Assembly (NCBI RefSeq): GCF_004341885.1
Contig: NZ_SLVX01000004.1
Span: 1-64,000, forward strand
Length of the DNA: 64,000 bases
Origin: Shinella granuli
GTDB taxonomy: Bacteria; Pseudomonadota; Alphaproteobacteria; Rhizobiales; Rhizobiaceae
Direction: 5' to 3'
Of this stretch, positions 1 to 6,937 are shown one piece after another. Positions within the stretch are counted from its first letter, which is position 1, and each line of letters opens with the position of its first letter. The notes under the pieces are model-generated. The model was given only the letters and a program-made list of their open reading frames with translations. It was not told the DNA's origin and searched no databases. Both the position numbers and the translations under genes were made by a program.

Positions 1-17
1 TTGCAGAAAGGAAATAG

Positions 18-85
18 GTGGCCGGATTTTACTCCGCCCGCAGCAGCATTATGCCGCCGCTACCGTGGCCGACTTTTGCACCGCC
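18..85. repeat. Two 21-bp imperfect direct repeats, possible IS21-family end
   Basis: The stretches at 18-38 and 65-85 share the pattern GTGGCCGrmTTTTrCwCCGCC and agree at 17 of 21 positions. Repeats of this GTGGCCG-TTTT type are typical of the terminal regions of IS21-family insertion sequences, beyond istB. No transposase gene is in view, so only the end of such an element, to the left of the window, could be present. They lie outside the proposed left end of the mobilizable element. The IS21 assignment is from memory of the family. Confidence 0.4.
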
Positions 86-160
86 GCTCTCAGGCTAAAA
101 GGTGGACTGGCCAAGTTGGTAGTGTGCCTGTCCAATTGCATTCATGCGCATTTCTGCGTT

Positions 161-171
161 TGGAATGGTGC
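161..171. other. Proposed attL core
   Basis: TGGAATGGTGC matches the right-end copy at the tRNA-Leu 3' end; identity stops exactly at both borders. Joining the right arm of the element to the sequence after this core keeps the serine recombinase frame open for 35 more codons up to a stop just before mobC, which is strong independent support. The exact crossover dinucleotide inside the 11 bases cannot be decided. Confidence 0.65.
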
Positions 172-278
172 GCCCAAACGGCGACACCCTGAACCAAATC
201 TTTAGCGAATTAGCCGATTGGGAGCAAATTCTAAAGGATACGTCGCTGGCCCGCCGCCCTGCGCCGCCCTCTTTGTGA
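171..278 (+). other. Recombinase C-terminal coding tail, used only after circularization
   Basis: Read in the frame that continues the recombinase across the att core, these bases encode 35 residues followed by TGA at 276-278. The peptide contains an amphipathic stretch, LNQIFSELADWEQILKD, that looks like a genuine protein C-terminus rather than random translation. In the integrated state this stretch has no start codon and is separated from the rest of the gene by 20 kb. In a circle it would complete a recombinase of about 544 residues. The stop overlaps the mobC ribosome binding site. Confidence 0.6.
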
Positions 279-287
279 GGTGCCGCC

Positions 288-692
288 ATGGACGATTATC
301 CGAAACTTGGCGGGAAGCGGCGCAAGAGCCGCCCCGAGGCGAAGAACTTCACCCTGCGGCTGACGGACGACGAAAAGCGCCTGCTGATCGAGCGGGCGGG
401 CGATGTACCGCTCGGCATTTACATTCGTGGCCTGATCCTCGGCGCGGATGTCCGGCAAAAGCGCCGGTCGGCCCCACTCAAGGACGATACGGCGCTGGCG
501 CAGGTGCTGGCCCTGCTCGGCCAGTCCCGCCTGTCGAGCAACCTCAACCAGCTTGCCAAGGCGGTGCATATCGGTGCGCTGCCGGTCACGCCGGAGACGG
601 AAAGCGAGATTGTCGCGGCCTGCGCCGCCGTATCGGCCATGCGGCTTGACCTATTGGCCGCCCTCGGCCTGCCGGAAGGCGGACGCGCATGA
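288..692 (+). CDS. mobC: MobC-like relaxosome accessory protein
   Basis: A 134-residue protein of the bacterial mobilization MobC family. Residues about 17-50 (FTLRLTDDEKRLL...) resemble a ribbon-helix-helix DNA-binding unit, and the family signature LGQSRLSSNLNQLAK follows at about 75-90. MobC proteins bind near oriT and help the relaxase open the DNA. GAGGTG sits upstream of the ATG. The stop overlaps the relaxase start (ATGA), so the two are translationally coupled. In an excised circle this gene would lie immediately behind the recombinase gene, 9 bases from its stop. Confidence 0.88.
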   Translation: MDDYPKLGGKRRKSRPEAKNFTLRLTDDEKRLLIERAGDVPLGIYIRGLILGADVRQKRRSAPLKDDTALAQVLALLGQSRLSSNLNQLAKAVHIGALPVTPETESEIVAACAAVSAMRLDLLAALGLPEGGRA

Positions 693-1948
693 TCCTGAAC
701 GGCAACCAGCGCGGCGGGCACGGCGATCTTGCCCGCCACCTCATGAAACCGGAAAACGAGCATGTGGAAGTCCACGAGATACGGGGCTTCGTCTCTGAAA
801 CCGTCGCGGGCGCGTTCAAGGAAGCGCATGCCATTTCTCGCGGCACGAAATGCACCCAATTCCTCTATTCGCTGTCCCTAAGCCCCCCTGCGGCGGAAAA
901 CGTGCCGGTGAAGGTCTTCGAGGATGCGATTGACGCCGTAGAAAGTAAGCTCGGCCTGTCCGGCCAACCCCGCGTGATCGTCTTCCATGAAAAGCAGGGA
1001 CGTCGGCATGCGCATTGCGTCTGGTCGCGTATCGACGCGGACACCATGACGGCGGTCAAGCTGCCGCATACCAAGCTGAAACTGCGCGACGTATCCCGCC
1101 AGCTTTTTATCCGGCATGGCTGGCAGATGCCGGACGGTCTGGTGGACAGGTCGTTGCGCAATCCGCTGAACTTCGACCGTAAGGAATGGTTTCAGGCGAG
1201 ACGCGTCAAACAAGACCCCCGCGACATCAAGGGGCTGTTTCAACAATGCTGGTCTGCCGCCGATTCCGGCAAGGCATTCAAGCACGCCATAGAAGAGCGC
1301 GGCTATTATCTGGCGCGTGGGGATCGTCGCGCCGTGGTTGCGCTCGATGTTCATGGCGAGATTTACGCCGTGGCGCGGTGGGCGGACGTCAAGACCAAGG
1401 ATGTGGTGGCTCGCATGGGCGATGTCTCCGCGCTTCCATCCGTGGAAGAGACGCAAGCCAAAATCGCCGGACTGGTACGCGACAAGCTGACCGGCTTCAT
1501 TGGTTCCGCTGTGTCGGATTTTGCACAGGCGGCGCAGGGTATCGAGGCCAAGCGGCTTGCCATGGCCGAGCGGCACCGTGCGGACAGGCGGTCGCTACAG
1601 GCGGCGCAGGATGAACGCTGGACAAAAGAAGCGGTAGAACGCGGCACCCGCTTCCGGCGTGGCATTCGCGGCCTGTGGGATCGCCTGACGGGCCAAGCCG
1701 CCAAGCTGCGCGATCAGAACGAGCGGGAAACCACGCAAGCCGCCGAGCGGGACGCACGGGAAAAGCAGGCGCTGATCGAGCGCCAGCTTGACGAGCGCCG
1801 CCACTTACAGCGGGAAATCGACCATACGCGGCGGCTGCACACGAAGGATATGGCGATGCTGTACCGGCAGACATCCGGGCCAAAACTGACACATGACGAT
1901 GAAAAGCCGCGCCAGAAGTTTAGGCAGAGCGCGGGCCTGCGCCTGTAG
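689..1948 (+). CDS. Relaxase / mobilization nuclease
   Basis: A 419-residue relaxase that would nick the element at oriT and lead the strand into a helper secretion channel. The three-histidine metal site is visible as H100 and the GRRHAH motif (H107, H109), followed by VWSRID. The N-terminus has the GNQRGG...LARHL form seen in rhizobial and sphingomonad mobilizable elements. There is no tyrosine before Y60, so the usual N-terminal catalytic tyrosine is not evident. Residues about 270-390 are highly charged and probably coiled coil. It is coupled to mobC by a 4-base overlap. Confidence 0.9.
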   Translation: MILNGNQRGGHGDLARHLMKPENEHVEVHEIRGFVSETVAGAFKEAHAISRGTKCTQFLYSLSLSPPAAENVPVKVFEDAIDAVESKLGLSGQPRVIVFHEKQGRRHAHCVWSRIDADTMTAVKLPHTKLKLRDVSRQLFIRHGWQMPDGLVDRSLRNPLNFDRKEWFQARRVKQDPRDIKGLFQQCWSAADSGKAFKHAIEERGYYLARGDRRAVVALDVHGEIYAVARWADVKTKDVVARMGDVSALPSVEETQAKIAGLVRDKLTGFIGSAVSDFAQAAQGIEAKRLAMAERHRADRRSLQAAQDERWTKEAVERGTRFRRGIRGLWDRLTGQAAKLRDQNERETTQAAERDAREKQALIERQLDERRHLQREIDHTRRLHTKDMAMLYRQTSGPKLTHDDEKPRQKFRQSAGLRL

Positions 1949-2019
1949 CTATTGCCCAGAAAGCCGAGCGGATGTTACGTGTTTGTTTCTGTCTGTAAAA
2001 CGCGCTTGATGGAGGGGAT

Positions 2020-2412
2020 ATGAATCTTCGGTATGCTTTTGCTCTCGGCGGTCTGTTCTGGTTCATATCTTCGGCTGGTGCCCAGCCGCCAGATATCCCT
2101 GTTGCGTATCATGGAAAATGGCAGGTCGTCGCTAAAATCGGTGATGCGCCAACCTGTTCTGCGGCGGATGCCGATATCCGAATGACAGTAAACGCGCGGG
2201 AAATTTCTTTGCCGGACGGTTATTGTATGTTGCATGGAATTCTGCCCGGCGATGAAAGCACGTTACAGTTTGAGGGATACTGCGCACAAGAGGATGCCGA
2301 AAACATCATACAGCAAGAATGGCGCGTAACAAAAATCGGTCAGCGCCAGTATCTCACCGTGAAAAGTCTCACGCCGGGAGAAGCTTACGAATATTATTAT
2401 GTTGATTGCTAG
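2020..2412 (+). CDS. Secreted small protein of unknown function
   Basis: A 130-residue protein with a clear signal peptide: basic start, hydrophobic stretch at about 5-20 and a SAGA-Q cleavage site near residue 22. The mature part has four cysteines, which could form two disulfides in the periplasm. GGAGGGG lies just before the ATG. No family was recognised. It sits behind the relaxase in the same direction and faces the RTX gene end to end. Base composition is more AT-rich than the mob genes. Confidence 0.7.
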   Translation: MNLRYAFALGGLFWFISSAGAQPPDIPVAYHGKWQVVAKIGDAPTCSAADADIRMTVNAREISLPDGYCMLHGILPGDESTLQFEGYCAQEDAENIIQQEWRVTKIGQRQYLTVKSLTPGEAYEYYYVDC

Positions 2413-2429
2413 CGCATCAAATGATGCGC
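2412..2429. terminator. Short hairpin between convergent genes
   Basis: GCGCATCA and TGATGCGC form an 8-bp perfect inverted repeat with AA between them, in the 33-base gap separating two convergent genes. There is no clear T-run on either side, so termination is only a suggestion. Confidence 0.3.
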
Positions 2430-2445
2430 CAGCAACGTTCTATGC

Positions 2446-3489
2446 CTAGAGAATAAAATCGCTTTCCCTGAGGTTCACAATGGAATCAAGCCGGACGGAG
2501 AAATCGGCCTTCCCGTCCCCGTTTACATCCCCGTAAATGAAGGTGTCGCCATTCTTCTTTTCGTAACGCAGTTCACCCGCATTTTTGGAAAATTTTTTCG
2601 TGCCGATAAAGTCGAAATCCTGATTTTTTTTAATGGTTGTATCCGCATCTATCGCTTTTAAATCAATTCGATCTTTTTCTTTTTGGCTGAAATCGTAAAT
2701 CGTATCTCTGCCAATGGCTGATGCAGTGCTTTCTTTGACCCATTTAAAAACAAAGATATCTTTGCCGCTGCCGCCGTACAGTTTATCGGCGCCTGCGCCG
2801 CCTTCCAGCCGGTCATTGCCGCTGCCGCCGTTGAGGGTATCATTGCCAGCGTTCCCGTAAAGGAAATCATTGCCAGCATCGCCATTCAAGATGTCCCTAC
2901 CGGCTCCGCCGTAAAGCTTGTCATTGCCCATTCCTCCGTAGAGGACGTCGTTGCCAGCTTTGCCATGGATTACATCGTTTCCGGAAAACCCCCTTATCAA
3001 ATCTCTGCCGGCCATCCCTGACAGCGTATCACTTGCCGTGGAGCCGTTGATATTGAAGCCGAATTGGAGGGATATCACATCGCCTTTCATATAGTGCAGA
3101 TCGTCTACGTTGATCAGTAATTGATTACTATTTATCGTTATGTTTCCTGCCAGAACCTTGAGATCATTGCGGATAATATCTACCGCCCGAAATGTCATGC
3201 CAGATGATTTCCCAAGAGCGCTGAACGTCAGCACATAGCCATTAAAACCTGTTTCATCGTTTACGTCAGCAAAGTATCCTGACTTGTTGCTAATAATGGA
3301 GTAGGTAAATCTGGATGAGTTTATATCAAAATTAGCAGGGACAACGTCATATAGATCACCTGACAAATCAAAGAAACTTGCATCTGCAAACTCAATATCA
3401 GAATTCGAAAGTTTTACCGTAATTGGTCTCGTGATCGGGCTTGATGTGTCGGGTGTATATACTTCAAGCGTGACATTGCCGCCAATCAT
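2446..3489 (-). CDS. RTX (hemolysin-type calcium-binding repeat) protein
   Basis: A 347-residue protein with about ten consecutive GGxGxDxxx nonapeptides at roughly residues 160-245, which form a calcium-binding beta roll. A C-terminal region follows, ending in the ESDFIL style typical of type I secretion substrates. There is no signal peptide, as expected. The start was chosen at the ATG at 3,489 because AGAGGA lies 7 bases upstream; the frame is open to a TTG at 3,576. The first 150 residues show no recognisable catalytic domain. No type I transporter gene is nearby, so export would rely on one elsewhere. Confidence 0.85.
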   Translation of the reverse strand: MIGGNVTLEVYTPDTSSPITRPITVKLSNSDIEFADASFFDLSGDLYDVVPANFDINSSRFTYSIISNKSGYFADVNDETGFNGYVLTFSALGKSSGMTFRAVDIIRNDLKVLAGNITINSNQLLINVDDLHYMKGDVISLQFGFNINGSTASDTLSGMAGRDLIRGFSGNDVIHGKAGNDVLYGGMGNDKLYGGAGRDILNGDAGNDFLYGNAGNDTLNGGSGNDRLEGGAGADKLYGGSGKDIFVFKWVKESTASAIGRDTIYDFSQKEKDRIDLKAIDADTTIKKNQDFDFIGTKKFSKNAGELRYEKKNGDTFIYGDVNGDGKADFSVRLDSIVNLRESDFIL

Positions 3490-3674
3490 TGAACTATCCT
3501 CTCGATAAAAAATTTCGGATCTTACAGCCATCGCAGGATGATGCGGTTGTGGCAAGCTAGCGAACCGCTTACGCAAGAGTCAACATTACCGTCGCGGATA
3601 AAGTCCTGTTCAATGACTCCGCGGGCAGCCCGATAGCGAAATTGCGTCGTTGAAAAGCAGATGCGATAGATCGT

Positions 3675-4172
3675 TCAGGCTTTGGCAATCGTTGCCAGTG
3701 GCAAGAAGAGTTGCAACGGCATTGAGGGGAATGCCACGAATCCGAAATACCGATAGAAAGCGGCGGCAGGTTCGTCTTTCGCGTCCACGGCCAAGGCGAA
3801 TACCCCCATTTCAGCCCGCAAGGCGCGATTGGCCGCATCCCATAGCATCGCCGCACCAAGCCGCTGCCCCTGATATTCCTTGTCGATTGCCAACCGTCCG
3901 ACGCGGGCAACGGGAATGACGGGATAACGGGGCAAGCGCTTCGCCACCTCTTCCGGCATGTCCTTGAGCGCCATATCTCCCGCCGACAGCGTATAGTAAC
4001 CGGCGACCTTGTCCGAATCCGGCTCGTGGGCCACGTAGCACATGGCGGTGCGGCGCTTGATGTCCTGCCCCGCCTGTTCTTTCAGATAGCGGTCAAGCGC
4101 ATATACGCCGCAAGAGAACGTCTTGCGGTCATGCCGTGCTTCCAGCGCTCCTATGATGAAACGTGCTGTCAC
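3675..4172 (-). CDS. GNAT-family acetyltransferase toxin (TacT/AtaT-like)
   Basis: A 165-residue GNAT protein with the acetyl-CoA loop region RLAIDKEYQGQRLG (about 92-105) and the C-terminal AAFYRYFGF motif characteristic of toxins that acetylate aminoacyl-tRNA. Known relatives (TacT, AtaT) block translation when freed from their antitoxin. It follows a DUF1778 antitoxin gene with a 4-base overlap, the standard order for this toxin-antitoxin type. On a mobile element it probably stabilises inheritance. The function is inferred from family and context. Confidence 0.9.
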   Translation of the reverse strand: MTARFIIGALEARHDRKTFSCGVYALDRYLKEQAGQDIKRRTAMCYVAHEPDSDKVAGYYTLSAGDMALKDMPEEVAKRLPRYPVIPVARVGRLAIDKEYQGQRLGAAMLWDAANRALRAEMGVFALAVDAKDEPAAAFYRYFGFVAFPSMPLQLFLPLATIAKA

Positions 4173-4459
4173 GGTGCGGGCTGGATCAGCATGTCATGCG
4201 CTTGTCTTGCGCGTTTAAGGGCGTCCACCGGTTCCGGCGGATTAAGCAGCATATCGACAAACCGCTGCTGGTCTTCAACCGACAGGCGGATGATGTGATT
4301 TTCTTCAATCGTGCGGCGGGCCGCGTCCTGCGCTGCCGACACGATGAAATCGCTCAAGCTGCGGCCTTCCATTTCGGCGGCGCGTTTGACGATGGCAAGC
4401 GCCTCAGGCGCAATCCGCGCCTCAAGCCGTGCCGTTCGTGGTGTTGTTTCCTGTGCCAT
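4169..4459 (-). CDS. DUF1778 antitoxin (TacA-like, ribbon-helix-helix)
   Basis: A 96-residue DUF1778 protein. The N-terminal half (ARLEARIAPEALAIVKRAAE...SLSDFIVSAA) is a ribbon-helix-helix DNA-binding domain. The C-terminal part, with a conserved SVEDQQRFVDMLLNPPEP region, should wrap around and inhibit the GNAT toxin. The ATG at 4,459 was chosen because AGGAGA lies 7 bases upstream; the open frame runs further up but looks non-coding. It should repress its own operon through the palindrome just upstream. Confidence 0.9.
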   Translation of the reverse strand: MAQETTPRTARLEARIAPEALAIVKRAAEMEGRSLSDFIVSAAQDAARRTIEENHIIRLSVEDQQRFVDMLLNPPEPVDALKRARQAHDMLIQPAP

Positions 4460-4478
4460 TGCTTTATCTCCTGCCCTT

Positions 4479-4508
4479 ATTGTACGTGAATTTACCGTAC
4501 AGAAGCAA
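4479..4508 (-). promoter_or_regulatory. Promoter and operator of the toxin-antitoxin operon
   Basis: On the minus strand TTGCTT (4,503-4,508) and TACAAT (4,479-4,484) are separated by 18 bases and make a good sigma-70 promoter. The spacer is almost entirely the 19-bp near-palindrome GTACGTGAATTTACCGTAC (4,482-4,500), broken only at two symmetric positions. An antitoxin dimer bound there would block RNA polymerase directly, giving autoregulation. Confidence 0.75.
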
Positions 4509-4655
4509 GAAGAATGATCTGTTCCCTGTTCGATGCTGGCCGCAGGCCGCGAGAACCCGCCCGCAGGGCGGAACGATGTTCCCCGTCCCGATGGCCTCCG
4601 GCTATCACGGAAGCGGGCAAATTGCATAAGCGGATGCGTTGCAATAGGTGGTTTT
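4509..4655. other. Non-coding stretch with small inverted repeats
   Basis: No convincing gene is seen between the toxin-antitoxin promoter and the hairpin at 4,656. Short palindromes are present: CCGCCC-GCA-GGGCGG near 4,558-4,572 and ATTGCA...TGCAAT around 4,621-4,645. Possible frames on both strands have shadow-like composition. Confidence 0.4.
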
Positions 4656-4692
4656 CCGGCTTGCCGGAAGATGCCCCAACGGGGCAAGCCGG
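4656..4692 (+). promoter_or_regulatory. Hairpin with a start codon in its loop
   Basis: CCGGCTTGCC (4,656-4,665) and GGCAAGCCGG (4,683-4,692) are exact reverse complements. An inner repeat, GCCCC-AAC-GGGGC (4,673-4,685), competes with the outer stem. The ATG of the small frame at 4,671 lies in the loop, so alternative pairing could control its translation. This is inference from the sequence only. Confidence 0.4.
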
Positions 4693-4796
4693 TTGCCCGC
4701 GCCGTGATAAACTTCTTGCTGGGACTGGCCAACACCCTATTTGTCGATGTGCAACGCCTTCAATCAGCGTTACGCAAAGCTTGTGGCGAGGAGTAG
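4671..4796 (+). CDS. Candidate 41-residue small protein
   Basis: A short frame reading MPQRGKPVARAVINFLLGLA... with a basic N-terminus, a hydrophobic amphipathic middle and a charged C-terminus ending in KACGEE. Its stop lies inside the ribosome binding site of the next small frame, 4 bases before that ATG, so the two look like a mini-operon. The start has no well-spaced Shine-Dalgarno sequence and sits in a hairpin loop. No family was recognised and it may not be translated. Confidence 0.35.
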   Translation: MPQRGKPVARAVINFLLGLANTLFVDVQRLQSALRKACGEE

Positions 4797-4800
4797 ACGC

Positions 4801-4884
4801 ATGATCCAGCGCATCGGCTATCTTTTGGCGATTGCTATCGTTGCCGCTGCCTGCGCGTGGGCTGTCGGGCAGTGGTACTATTAG
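4801..4884 (+). CDS. Candidate 27-residue membrane peptide
   Basis: The frame encodes MIQRIGYLLAIAIVAA followed by ACAWAVGQWYY: one basic residue near the start, then a single hydrophobic helix of about 18 residues, with an aromatic end. GAGGAG lies 8 bases before the ATG, a strong ribosome binding site. It overlaps the 3' end of the oppositely oriented regulator gene by about 50 bases. It could be a small membrane protein encoded by the element; no homologue is known to me. Confidence 0.5.
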   Translation: MIQRIGYLLAIAIVAAACAWAVGQWYY

Positions 4885-5107
4885 CGGCAGAGTGCGAAAG
4901 GCCTTCCATTGCATGGAGCGCGGCGCGTACCGCTCTAAGCTTTTCCGCATCGATCCTGCGGCCATTCTCGAATGCTGAAATTAGCCCCGGCGCGACGCCC
5001 GACATGCGACCAAGGCGATAAAGCGTAATGCGGAGCGCCTTGCGCTCATTCTTGCATTGCTCGGGATGGAAGGCCGATTCATAGCTGCCACCAGCGGCCA
5101 AGGTCAA
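4835..5107 (-). CDS. Small XRE-type helix-turn-helix protein
   Basis: A 90-residue protein whose centre (about 27-60) fits a helix-turn-helix: LYRLGRMSGVAPGLISAFENGRR. The arrangement recalls Cro/C1-type repressors. The start appears to be TTG, overlapping the stop of the upstream small gene as TTGA, so translation is probably coupled; no other start codon precedes the domain. The last 20 residues are basic and of low complexity. It could regulate element genes, for example at the palindrome before the recombinase operon, but this is not shown. Confidence 0.65.
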   Translation of the reverse strand: MTLAAGGSYESAFHPEQCKNERKALRITLYRLGRMSGVAPGLISAFENGRRIDAEKLRAVRAALHAMEGLSHSAANSTTARQPTRRQRQR

Positions 5108-5307
5108 TGGACTGTCACCGCCTGGTAGCCAGGGCGCTCGCCATTGAGAATGTCAGTCAGATTGTCGGCATCATCGATTGAAAGGCCTGTCGCCAACTGC
5201 CCCTGCACGAACACCGGCAAGCCTGTTTGCGTATCGTACACCTCCCACTTGCCATGGGCGGCTTTGCGCATTTTGTACTGCCGTGTCGTAACGGGAAACT
5301 CGGACAT
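5104..5307 (-). CDS. Small conserved protein of unknown function
   Basis: A 67-residue protein beginning MSEFPVTTRQYKMRKAAHG. The ATG at 5,307 has AGGAG 8 bases upstream, which decides the start. The sequence is mixed and soluble-looking, with WEVYDTQTGLPVFVQG reading like a small beta-rich fold. It is coupled to the downstream helix-turn-helix gene by a 3-base overlap. No function was recognised. Confidence 0.65.
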   Translation of the reverse strand: MSEFPVTTRQYKMRKAAHGKWEVYDTQTGLPVFVQGQLATGLSIDDADNLTDILNGERPGYQAVTVH

Positions 5308-5481
5308 CGGAATTCTCCTGTGATCTAACCGAATAGAGAACAGGCCCAAAAAGGCACCAACCGGCATTGCCGACGCTCCGAGGTGTTGCAACATCGCGAC
5401 CGGTTTAGCCGGTTGGTGGGCACATCATATCGCCAGCGTGATATCAGGCAAGGGCGCATCGACTTTGACAATAATAAAGAA

Positions 5482-5501
5482 GCCCCGCGCAAGCGCGGGG
5501 C
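5482..5501 (-). terminator. Rho-independent terminator
   Basis: GCCCCGCGC and GCGCGGGGC pair with AA between them. On the minus strand the stem is followed by TTCTTTATTATT. It lies about 70 bases beyond the stop of the 178-residue minus-strand gene and would end that transcript. Confidence 0.7.
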
Positions 5502-5568
5502 AGAGGGAGTCGCTATTGGCTTGTCGCGACAGTTGGATGATATGCGAATCTGATTGCAAGTTCGAGGC

Positions 5569-6105
5569 TTAATCTTCGCTCGTACGATATAGGCTGCGCC
5601 AATCCGGTTCACCAATCAGGCTGCCGATGAGGTAGCAGGCCGGATAACCCACGGCGCAAAGCAGCGCGCCGAAGCGGTTGCGGCGGGCCGTGTCGCCGTA
5701 GAGATAGGCGATATGATCGGCGCGGGCCTGCGCGAGGATGCGCCAGAAGGCCGTCGCCCGTTTCGAGCGGCGCATATGGCGAACGGCGGCAAGCGCCCAT
5801 GCGTGATAGCCGCGATAGTGGCGCTCGGTCAGGTGCTTGCGGGCATAGTCCGCGCCGAGCGCATAATCCGCACGGCTCATCAGCCCTTGCCGATGTAACT
5901 CCGTGCAGATGACCTTTGCATTGTCGTCGTCCTTTGCGCTCTTGCGTGCCTTCCTGCGCCGCTCGGCCTCGTCGTGTACGGCTGCATTGCTTGCAGCCTC
6001 GCGCTCCTGCTTTTGGCGGTTGTGATCCACGGCCCCGAGCATGCCGCCCATGGTGCCGTCGTTGTATCCGGTGCCTTTCGCTCGGTCATAAGAACTTCCC
6101 CACAT
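5569..6105 (-). CDS. Conserved mobile-element protein of unknown function
   Basis: A 178-residue protein with AAGGAG well placed before the ATG. Residues about 28-65 are charged (probably helical). A central motif, CTELHRQGLMSRADYALGAD, recurs, as I remember it, in phage and ICE proteins of Rhizobiales and sphingomonads. Near the C-terminus there is a hydrophobic segment (ALLCAVGYPACYLIGSLIG), probably membrane-associated. It lies downstream of two other minus-strand genes and ends at a good terminator. The role is unknown. Confidence 0.7.
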   Translation of the reverse strand: MWGSSYDRAKGTGYNDGTMGGMLGAVDHNRQKQEREAASNAAVHDEAERRRKARKSAKDDDNAKVICTELHRQGLMSRADYALGADYARKHLTERHYRGYHAWALAAVRHMRRSKRATAFWRILAQARADHIAYLYGDTARRNRFGALLCAVGYPACYLIGSLIGEPDWRSLYRTSED

Positions 6106-6193
6106 ATCGTTCTCCTTCGATTGAGTGGTTGCCTCGAATGCGAAAACTGGCGGCGGAAACGCCGCAATGCGTCAGTATGGGTGCGACGGCGGG

Positions 6194-6937
6194 CTATCCG
6201 CCGAAAATGGGAGACATCACGCGTGATGCCGGTGAGGTTGGCACCATGTCGTCCGTGAGGCCCAACGCCTCGCCGGGCATGGCTGCGTGGTCGGGTGAGG
6301 ATTCAGGCAGGATGCCCACGCGACGTTTGACGGGGTCAGGCGCGTTTTCGGCAAGCAGGTCTTCCAGTTCGTCCATCCGCTGTTTGGTCATGGGGGCTTC
6401 GCCCTGCTCGTCGTGGATGTCGTCTTGAAGCTGCTGAAACTCCAGCAAATCGTTGCGCTGTGCCGATAAGTTGATTTCCCGTTCGAACGGATTTTCGTAA
6501 CGCTCCCATGCGGGGCGCCATTCTTCGATAATCATCGGGTCGATGTCTTTGACTTCCACGCCATGCTCATCGAAAACGCGCATCCCGTCTTCGGTGCGGA
6601 AGACGCGCCTGCCGTCCGGTAGAACATAGGCCTTCGCAAGCAAGCCTTGCAGTTCCTCGCGCACGGCGGCGAGTTCCTTTTCATTCTCCATGAGCGCATC
6701 GACGGTGGCCGTGCCGTAAAGATCGAGCTTGGCATTGAAGGCGGTAACTTCCGTATCCGTCGCGAGCACGGACATGGCGAAGTCGATGAATGCTTCATGC
6801 TGGTCGTCCAGCGCCTCTTCACGTTTCTTTTCACGCTCTTGGCGGTCGCGTTCCAGCACGCGCCGCTCATCCTCTCGCCGCCATGCGGCATGCTTCATAA
6901 ATTCTTCTCGGAACGAGCGTAGCGCGACTGTTTGCAT
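6194..6937 (-). CDS. Charged, partly coiled-coil protein of unknown function
   Basis: A 247-residue acidic protein rich in E, R and K, with likely coiled-coil stretches at about 20-45 and 170-205. The ATG at 6,937 overlaps the stop of the upstream gene by one base (TGATG), so the pair is coupled; the frame extends further upstream but overlaps that gene. It contains the segment LPDGRRVFRTEDG (about 109-121), which looks beta-hairpin-like. A related organisation is common in alphaproteobacterial mobile elements. No function was recognised. Confidence 0.7.
   Translation of the reverse strand: MQTVALRSFREEFMKHAAWRREDERRVLERDRQEREKKREEALDDQHEAFIDFAMSVLATDTEVTAFNAKLDLYGTATVDALMENEKELAAVREELQGLLAKAYVLPDGRRVFRTEDGMRVFDEHGVEVKDIDPMIIEEWRPAWERYENPFEREINLSAQRNDLLEFQQLQDDIHDEQGEAPMTKQRMDELEDLLAENAPDPVKRRVGILPESSPDHAAMPGEALGLTDDMVPTSPASRVMSPIFGG

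Noticed and set aside
1-192. A 63-codon frame at the left edge
   Set aside because: Composition is shadow-like, and its end crosses the att core in a different frame from the recombinase tail.
172-287. oriT immediately upstream of mobC
   Set aside because: No convincing inverted repeat or nic-like motif is seen there, and most of the stretch appears to be coding tail of the recombinase. The hairpin cluster at 8,765 is a better candidate.
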